DNA from: an uncultured Prevotella sp.
GTDB lineage: Bacteria > Bacteroidota > Bacteroidia > Bacteroidales > Bacteroidaceae
Direction: 5' to 3'
DNA length: 19,694 nucleotides
NCBI GenBank assembly: GCA_900769275.1
Contig: CAAGGA010000039.1
Span: 1 to 19,694 of the forward strand
Shown: positions 14,471 through 19,694 of the stretch, piece by piece
Position numbering within the stretch: position 1 is the stretch's first letter
How the letters are laid out: every line of letters starts with the position of its first letter
The notes under the pieces: generated by a model
Databases searched by the model: none
What the model was told of the DNA's origin: nothing
The model's input: the letters and a program-made list of their open reading frames with translations, nothing else
Translations under genes and position numbers: made by a program

Positions 14471-17400
14471 ATGAAAAAACTATATACCATACTCATCTTC
14501 CTTTTCCTCACCCTTTCTTCGCAAGGTCAGAAAAAATTCTACAACCTTACGGCTGAAGAAGTGAGGATTGACTCCGTGTTGCCACAGGTGGTATATAGTT
14601 GTTCTCTGCCCTCCGACTACTCCGATTCCGTCTATTCCCTCTCCCTGAAATATCCAGAATTTATAGATATGTCAGCAGCTGACATAGAGAAATATGTATC
14701 TTTGGCGGGTGGCATAAAGCCGATGGCAAAGCCCGTGACTGAGGATTTCATAGCATTCGACCGCAAGAAACCTCATTTTACATCCACATTCTGCCCGGTA
14801 GTGTTCCGCGACGGAAAATATCAATGGCTGGTTTCATTCATGGCAGAAATGATTTCCTCGCCGAAAGCAACATTTACGGCACAGGCAAAAGGAATGACAA
14901 GGGCTGACGGCAATTCTTCGGAACTAACTCCCCGCTATGCCGCTCACTCTGTACTTTCCACAGGAAAATGGGCGAAGATAAGGGTGTCAGAAAGCGGTAT
15001 CCACCAACTTACGGACGAGACTATCCGCAAAGCGGGATTCACCAATCCTGCAAAAGTAAAGGTTTACGGTTACGGTGGCAACCTGATACCCGAGATATTG
15101 GAAGACGGCTACCTGAGGGAATACGATGACTTAAAGGAAGTCCCTACGTGTTCAGCAGGAGGAAAACGTCTCTTTCATGCCAAGGGCTCCGTGTCATGGA
15201 GCGACAACGAGGTGGAGAAAAGGACGCGTAACCCCTACTCCGACTACGGCTACTACTTCATAACTGAGTCTGATGACAACCCTTTGACATGCACGGAAGA
15301 AGAACTGCTCACCGTGGCAGGAGAATCAGCTGACAACTATCACAGTCTATATGAAAACGATCAGTTTGCATGGTTTCAGGGTGGCAGAAATCTATATGAC
15401 GGCACTACGATAGAGTTCAAGGCGAAACGTACATACAGCATCTCTGCCCCCGAGGGTAACGCTGATGCACGACTCACCGTAGCGGTGACTGCCGGAACGG
15501 CAACAACAGTACAGGTTAGCTTCAACGACAGCGCTTTAGGCACACAGTCCATATCCCTCTCTTCATACGACAAAGGCAATGAAGCGGTCTCCACGTGGCA
15601 TGTCAGCAACGTCAAGTCAGACAATTCGGTCACTATCGAAGTGCAGAGCGGTGGTCCTGCCCGTCTCGACTACATCTCCCTTGCCTTCGATGTGCCTCGC
15701 AAAGTACCATCACTTGCGACGTATGACTTCCCCAAAGCCGAGTATGTCCACAACATAACAAATCAGGATCTGCACTCGGACGAGGGATATGACATGGTCA
15801 TCATAATTCCAACATCACAGAAACTGCTCACAGAAGCACAGAGACTGGCACGCCATCACGAGGAAAGGGATTCCCTGAAAGTGAGAATCGTGCCTGCCGA
15901 TGAGATATACAACGAGTTCTCAAGCGGCACACCTGACGTCAGCGCATACAAGAGATACACGAAAATGCTGTACGACAAGGCTGAGGACGACGCAGTACAA
16001 CCCCGTTATCTCCTGTTGTTCGGTGACTGTGTCTTCGACAACAGGCTTCTCACCCCGGAACTCCGCAACGCTTCCGCTGATGACTACCTGCTGTGCTATG
16101 AGAGCGAAAACTCGTTCAATGAAATCGACTGCTTCGTCTCCGATGATTTCTGCGCACTCCTTGACGATGGCGAAAGCATCAGCACTGGCAGCCGCTACCG
16201 CGGTCTTCCCGATGTTGCCGTAGGACGTTTTCCATGCACCACGGCAGCAGAAGCAAAGATTCTGGTAGATAAGACCATTGCCTATGCAGTGCAGTCACCC
16301 TCTGGCGCATGGAAGAATACGCTGGTGTTTCTCGGTGATGACGGCAACAACAATATCCACATGAATGACGTAAATGCCGCCGCCGAGCAAGTTATAAGCG
16401 GGCATCCGGGATATTACGTGCGTAAAGTGATGTGGGATGCTTACACCCGGGAGTCCTCTTCGACGGGTCACCGCTACCCCGAAGTGAGCAAGATTATCAA
16501 GCAGCAGCAACAGGACGGTGCCCTTGTCATAGACTATTCCGGTCACGGTTCCGAGACAAGCATCTCGCACGAAGCAGTCCTTACCCTCTCCGACTTTGCC
16601 GCATTCCGCGGAAGCAACTACTCGCTTTGGGTCACTGCTTCATGCGACATCATGCCTTTCGATGGTCTGAAAGAGACTATCGGAGAGACAGCCGTCCTCA
16701 ATGACAAGGGAGGTGCAGTGGCATTCTACGGCACGGCACGTACCGTTCTCTCCTCATACAACAAGGTCATCAACATGGCTTTCATGCGTAACGTACTGTC
16801 ATACGACGCGCTTGGTCGCCCCATCACCATTGGCGAGGCACAACGGCTGACGAAGAACGAACTGGTGAAGAACGCCGTGGATTTGAGTGTAAACAAACTA
16901 CAATACTCCCTTCTCGGTGATCCTGCTCTTGCCCTCGCCCTCCCCACCCTCACCATCGTCGTTGACAGTATCAATGGAAAATCCGTCTGCGAAGAGAATA
17001 TGCAGACAGTAAGTGCGGGAGGAGTGACTAAAGTAGCCGGTCATATAGAGAAAAACGGACGTAAGGTCAATGACTTCAACGGCATCGTAAACGTCATGGT
17101 GAGAGACACAGAGGAGCAGATAATATGCAAGCTCAACGACCAAACAAAGGACGGGGCTGAGTCTCCTTATACATATACCGACCGCACAAAGATTCTTTAC
17201 AAAGGTTCGGAAATAGTAACCGACGGAGAGTTTTCTTTTTTATTTGCTGTACCCAAAGACATCAACTACGCCGAGGGAACGGGAATGATGAACCTCTACG
17301 CCGTGAACAGCGATAACACACTGTCCGCACACGGAGCTTTCGATTCGTTTGAGGTCAAGGGTTCTGTCGTATCGGAGAACGATTCGATAGGTCCGAGCAT

Positions 17401-18040
17401 CTACTGCTATCTCAACAGTCCAGACTTCGCATACGGCGGCGAGGTCAATGCGAACCCGTTCTTCGTGGCACAGATAAGCGACAAGGACGGTATCAATGCC
17501 TCCGGTGCAGGGATTGGACACGACCTGCAGTTAGTCATTGACGGCGATATGAACAAGACGTATAACCTTAACGACAACTTCACATTCGACTTCGGTTCAT
17601 ATACGTCAGGTCAGACATATTACTCGCTGCCGACACTCGAACCAGGTGAGCATACCCTGCGTTTCCGTGCGTGGGACATCCTCAACAACCCCTCCTCCTC
17701 TACCCTACGCTTTACTGTAAGAAACGGACTTAAACCAGAGATAAGACAAACCTCCATTACTCCGAATCCCGCACGGGGAAATGTCACCTTTATCATAGTA
17801 CATGACAGAAGCGGTGCGACAGTAGAGATGGAAATTGACGTGATGGATGCATCCGGACGACTCCTTTGGACTCACAGGGAGGAGGATAACGCTTCCTCCA
17901 ACACATACACCATGACTTGGAACCTGACCCTCGATAATGGACAACCCCTCCAGACAGGCATATACCTCTACCGTGTCAGGATGCGGAGTGACGGCAGTTC
18001 ATGGGTATCCAAAGCAAAGAAGATGATCGTCATAGAGTAA
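14471..18040 (+). CDS. porU: type IX secretion system sortase PorU
   Basis: A cell-surface gingipain-type (C25 family) cysteine protease that removes the C-terminal sorting domain from T9SS cargo and joins the cargo to A-LPS or another anchor. The 1189 residues are close to the 1158 of the P. gingivalis protein. An N-terminal signal peptide (MKKLYTILIFLFLTLSSQGQ) is followed by a roughly 400-residue N-terminal region. The caspase-like catalytic domain has H692 in VIDYSGHGSETSISHEAV and C725 in LWVTASCDIMPFD. The 33-residue spacing equals that of His657/Cys690 in P. gingivalis PorU. Beta-sandwich segments follow, then from about residue 1087 a CTD-like module with SITPNPARGNVTF, DVMDASGRLLW, TGIYLYRVRM and KAKKMIVIE, as in other T9SS proteins. 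It is preceded closely by the FAH gene and followed 66 bases later by porV. Confidence 0.97.
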   Translation: MKKLYTILIFLFLTLSSQGQKKFYNLTAEEVRIDSVLPQVVYSCSLPSDYSDSVYSLSLKYPEFIDMSAADIEKYVSLAGGIKPMAKPVTEDFIAFDRKKPHFTSTFCPVVFRDGKYQWLVSFMAEMISSPKATFTAQAKGMTRADGNSSELTPRYAAHSVLSTGKWAKIRVSESGIHQLTDETIRKAGFTNPAKVKVYGYGGNLIPEILEDGYLREYDDLKEVPTCSAGGKRLFHAKGSVSWSDNEVEKRTRNPYSDYGYYFITESDDNPLTCTEEELLTVAGESADNYHSLYENDQFAWFQGGRNLYDGTTIEFKAKRTYSISAPEGNADARLTVAVTAGTATTVQVSFNDSALGTQSISLSSYDKGNEAVSTWHVSNVKSDNSVTIEVQSGGPARLDYISLAFDVPRKVPSLATYDFPKAEYVHNITNQDLHSDEGYDMVIIIPTSQKLLTEAQRLARHHEERDSLKVRIVPADEIYNEFSSGTPDVSAYKRYTKMLYDKAEDDAVQPRYLLLFGDCVFDNRLLTPELRNASADDYLLCYESENSFNEIDCFVSDDFCALLDDGESISTGSRYRGLPDVAVGRFPCTTAAEAKILVDKTIAYAVQSPSGAWKNTLVFLGDDGNNNIHMNDVNAAAEQVISGHPGYYVRKVMWDAYTRESSSTGHRYPEVSKIIKQQQQDGALVIDYSGHGSETSISHEAVLTLSDFAAFRGSNYSLWVTASCDIMPFDGLKETIGETAVLNDKGGAVAFYGTARTVLSSYNKVINMAFMRNVLSYDALGRPITIGEAQRLTKNELVKNAVDLSVNKLQYSLLGDPALALALPTLTIVVDSINGKSVCEENMQTVSAGGVTKVAGHIEKNGRKVNDFNGIVNVMVRDTEEQIICKLNDQTKDGAESPYTYTDRTKILYKGSEIVTDGEFSFLFAVPKDINYAEGTGMMNLYAVNSDNTLSAHGAFDSFEVKGSVVSENDSIGPSIYCYLNSPDFAYGGEVNANPFFVAQISDKDGINASGAGIGHDLQLVIDGDMNKTYNLNDNFTFDFGSYTSGQTYYSLPTLEPGEHTLRFRAWDILNNPSSSTLRFTVRNGLKPEIRQTSITPNPARGNVTFIIVHDRSGATVEMEIDVMDASGRLLWTHREEDNASSNTYTMTWNLTLDNGQPLQTGIYLYRVRMRSDGSSWVSKAKKMIVIE

Positions 18041-18106
18041 ATGACAGACTTGCTTAATCCTCCGGCAATCATAATAAAACGAACGTTTCAGACGTTATAT
18101 ATAAGT

Positions 18107-19279
18107 ATGAAGAAATATATATTGACAACCCTTATGATGTCTTTCTGCATTGTCACCGCCATAGCGCAGGACAAGCAGAATATGTTCAACCCCGTGAACA
18201 CCTCGGTAACCTCCCAGACCATAGCCCCGGACGCAAGGAGTGCGGGCATGGGTGATGTCGGTGTGGCTACCGACCCCGATGCTGTCTCCCAGTACTGGAA
18301 TCCTGCAAAATACCCTTTCTGCATATCCCGTGCAGGTGTAGCCCTCAACTATACACCTTGGCTTCGACAGCTCGTCAGCGACATGGATTTAGCATACCTC
18401 GCCGGCTATTACCGCATAGGCGACTACTCGGCAGTAAGCGGTTCGCTGCGCTATTTCTCTCTCGGTGAGGTCATAACGAGTTCCGGACAAGCTGGCGAGA
18501 ACGACATGACCATTACGCCATACGAGATGTCCCTTGACGTAGCCTACTCGCTGATGCTCTCTGAGACATTCTCCATCTCGGCAGGAGTAAGATGGATATA
18601 TTCCGACATCACGTACGACTACACCGAAGAAACGACTCCGGCGAGTGCCTTTGCAGCCGACCTCTCATGTTACTACCAGAACTATATCAATCTTGGACAA
18701 CGTGAATGCCAGTTAGGACTTGGCATGAACATCTCAAATATCGGCTCAAAGATAACCTTTGGTGGCAGTGACGAGAGTGAGTTTATCCCTACGAACCTCC
18801 GCCTCGGTGCTTCGCTCATGATACCGGTAAACGAATACAATCGTTTTACCATCGCTGCTGATGCGAACAAGCTCCTCGTTCCTACATATCCCAAGCAAGG
18901 AATTGATGAGCCTGACAACGAATACGAAGAACGTCGCAGGAAAGAATACTACGATGTGTCAAGTATCTCAGGCATCTTCAAGAGTTTCTCCGATGCACCT
19001 CGCGGATTCAAGGAAGAACTGGAAGAGATACAGTGGAGCATTGGTGCGGAATACGTCTATAACGACCAATTTTCACTCCGTGCAGGTTATCACCATGAAT
19101 CAGAGAACAAGGGCAACCGCAAGTATTTCACCGTGGGTGCAGGCTTCAAGATGAACGTCTTCTCCCTCGATGCAGGCTATGTCATTGCCACAGCCAAGAG
19201 CAACCCTCTCGACCAGACCCTCCGTTTCTCCCTTACATTCGACATGGACGGTATCAAAGACCTCTTTGGCAGACGATAA
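18107..19279 (+). CDS. porV: type IX secretion system outer-membrane protein PorV (LptO)
   Basis: A FadL-like outer-membrane beta-barrel that receives T9SS cargo from the SprA/Sov translocon and shuttles it to the PorU attachment complex. The 390 residues start with a signal peptide (MKKYILTTLMMSFCIVTAIAQ). The family's N-terminal block follows: NPVNTSVTSQTIAPDARSAG, then MGDVGVATDPDAVSQYWNPA. Many amphipathic strands come next, and the protein ends FSLTFDMDGIKDLFGRR. Length equals that of P. gingivalis PorV (391). The ATG at 18107 is chosen because it alone places the signal peptide at the N-terminus; the in-frame ATG at 18041 would add 22 unrelated residues. It lies 66 bases after porU. Other T9SS parts (PorK-N, Sov, PorQ, PorZ) are not in the window. 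Confidence 0.97.
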   Translation: MKKYILTTLMMSFCIVTAIAQDKQNMFNPVNTSVTSQTIAPDARSAGMGDVGVATDPDAVSQYWNPAKYPFCISRAGVALNYTPWLRQLVSDMDLAYLAGYYRIGDYSAVSGSLRYFSLGEVITSSGQAGENDMTITPYEMSLDVAYSLMLSETFSISAGVRWIYSDITYDYTEETTPASAFAADLSCYYQNYINLGQRECQLGLGMNISNIGSKITFGGSDESEFIPTNLRLGASLMIPVNEYNRFTIAADANKLLVPTYPKQGIDEPDNEYEERRRKEYYDVSSISGIFKSFSDAPRGFKEELEEIQWSIGAEYVYNDQFSLRAGYHHESENKGNRKYFTVGAGFKMNVFSLDAGYVIATAKSNPLDQTLRFSLTFDMDGIKDLFGRR

Positions 19280-19407
19280 AGCAGGGTAACAGAACTATGC
19301 TGTCCAAAAATAAGAAGCAGCCATTAGTTGGTATGTATGCTTTGTTCGGATCTCAGAGACTGAAAAGACAGTATAGATTAGAAAAATCGCCAATGGTATA
19401 GTATAAG

Positions 19408-19452
19408 TAGGTGTGCATAATTATTTTACGATAATTATACACACCTATTTTA
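19408..19452 (+). terminator. terminator after porV
   Basis: Arms of 17 bases (19408-19424 with 19431-19447) pair with one mismatch around a TTTACG loop and are followed by TTTTA. It lies 128 bases past the porV stop. The bases from 19280 to 19407 hold nothing I can identify. Confidence 0.8.
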
Positions 19453-19476
19453 TATGCTTAATTTTACGTCTTTCTC

Positions 19477-19507
19477 TTTGAGAAATCATTATTTTTCCCT
19501 AACTTTG
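19477..19507 (+). promoter_or_regulatory. promoter of the AAA-ATPase-like gene
   Basis: TTTG at 19477-19480 and TAACTTTG at 19500-19507 with a 19-base spacer form the best match to the Bacteroidetes consensus in the window. The leader is about 25 bases. Confidence 0.8.
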
Positions 19508-19538
19508 TCGGCAAAAGGACAAGATACTATAATAAGGT

Positions 19539-19694
19539 ATGGAAAAGAAGCAACTGAAGCGGCTGCCCGTGGGCATACAGACTTTCTCAAATATCATAGA
19601 GGAGAATATGCTGTACGTTGACAAGACGGAGTATATCTGGAACATGATACAACTCAGCAAATATGTTTTCCTGAGCCGTCCGAGGCGGTTCGGC
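19539..19694 (+). CDS. AAA-ATPase-like / PD-(D/E)XK nuclease family protein, 5' part only
   Basis: The first 52 codons run off the window. The sequence PVGIQTFSNIIEENMLYVDKT, then YVFLSRPRRFG at the very end, matches the start of a family common in Bacteroidales. Its members pair an AAA-ATPase-like domain (Pfam AAA-ATPase_like, with Walker A beginning RPRRFGKS/T) with a C-terminal PD-(D/E)XK nuclease-like domain. Full members are usually about 500-580 residues. Their function is not established; many copies per genome are typical, and roles in mobile elements or defence have been suggested. The window ends inside Walker A, so whether this copy is intact cannot be seen. It sits behind its own promoter, separate from the porU-porV unit. 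Confidence 0.9.
   Translation, partial: MEKKQLKRLPVGIQTFSNIIEENMLYVDKTEYIWNMIQLSKYVFLSRPRRFG

Noticed and set aside
18041..18106. An upstream start for porV
   Set aside because: It would bury the signal peptide behind 22 unrelated residues; the ATG at 18107 fits the family.
1..19694. CRISPR arrays, tRNA or rRNA genes, insertion-sequence ends, phage genes
   Set aside because: No regularly spaced repeats, cloverleaf-like segments, transposase frames or phage proteins were seen by eye; a tRNA or Rfam scan would be needed to confirm.

Overview
The window looks like a chromosomal segment from a Bacteroidales bacterium, most likely a Prevotellaceae member (Prevotella/Segatella type). Four things point there: a 729-residue type III glutamine synthetase, the type IX secretion genes porU and porV, promoters of the Bacteroidetes form TTG-N18-21-TAnnTTTG, and A-rich start regions mostly without Shine-Dalgarno sequences. 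The exact species cannot be read from the sequence.

Layout. (1) 1-5320 is an ammonium-assimilation cluster. On the minus strand are glnK (PII) and amt (ammonium channel), perhaps followed by a gene cut at base 1. Divergent from these are an unnamed outer-membrane beta-barrel gene and glnN (GSIII), ending at a strong terminator at 5286-5320. (2) 5422-7117 holds a monocistronic L-fucose/L-arabinose isomerase-like gene with its own promoter and a shared bidirectional terminator. (3) 7244-10217, minus strand, carries luxS, a gamma-class carbonic anhydrase and a DASS/SLC13 anion symporter. A 137-bp inverted repeat lies between the last two. (4) 10300-13682 is a translation operon, rplM-rpsI-rpsB-tsf, with a leader before rplM, paired hairpins before rpsB, a nested hairpin plus T tract between rpsB and tsf, and a classical terminator after tsf. 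(5) 13815-19447 holds an FAH-family hydrolase, porU (T9SS sortase) and porV (T9SS outer-membrane shuttle), closed by a 17-bp-arm terminator. (6) 19477-19694 has a strong promoter and the first 52 codons of an AAA-ATPase-like/PD-(D/E)XK family protein that runs off the window.

How the genes work together. Amt brings in ammonium, GlnK senses nitrogen status and gates Amt, and GSIII fixes ammonium into glutamine. The co-located barrel may be the outer-membrane entry for a nitrogen compound (inference). PorV carries C-terminal-domain cargo to the surface, where PorU removes the sorting domain and attaches the protein. LuxS recycles S-ribosylhomocysteine and makes the AI-2 precursor.

Nearly all genes belong to known families and I see no clear new defence or mobile system. 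The most unusual items are non-coding: the inverted repeat at 8906-9042, the operator-like repeats in the glnK/porin divergent region, and the structured RNAs around rpsB. I found no rRNA, tRNA, CRISPR array or complete insertion sequence by eye.
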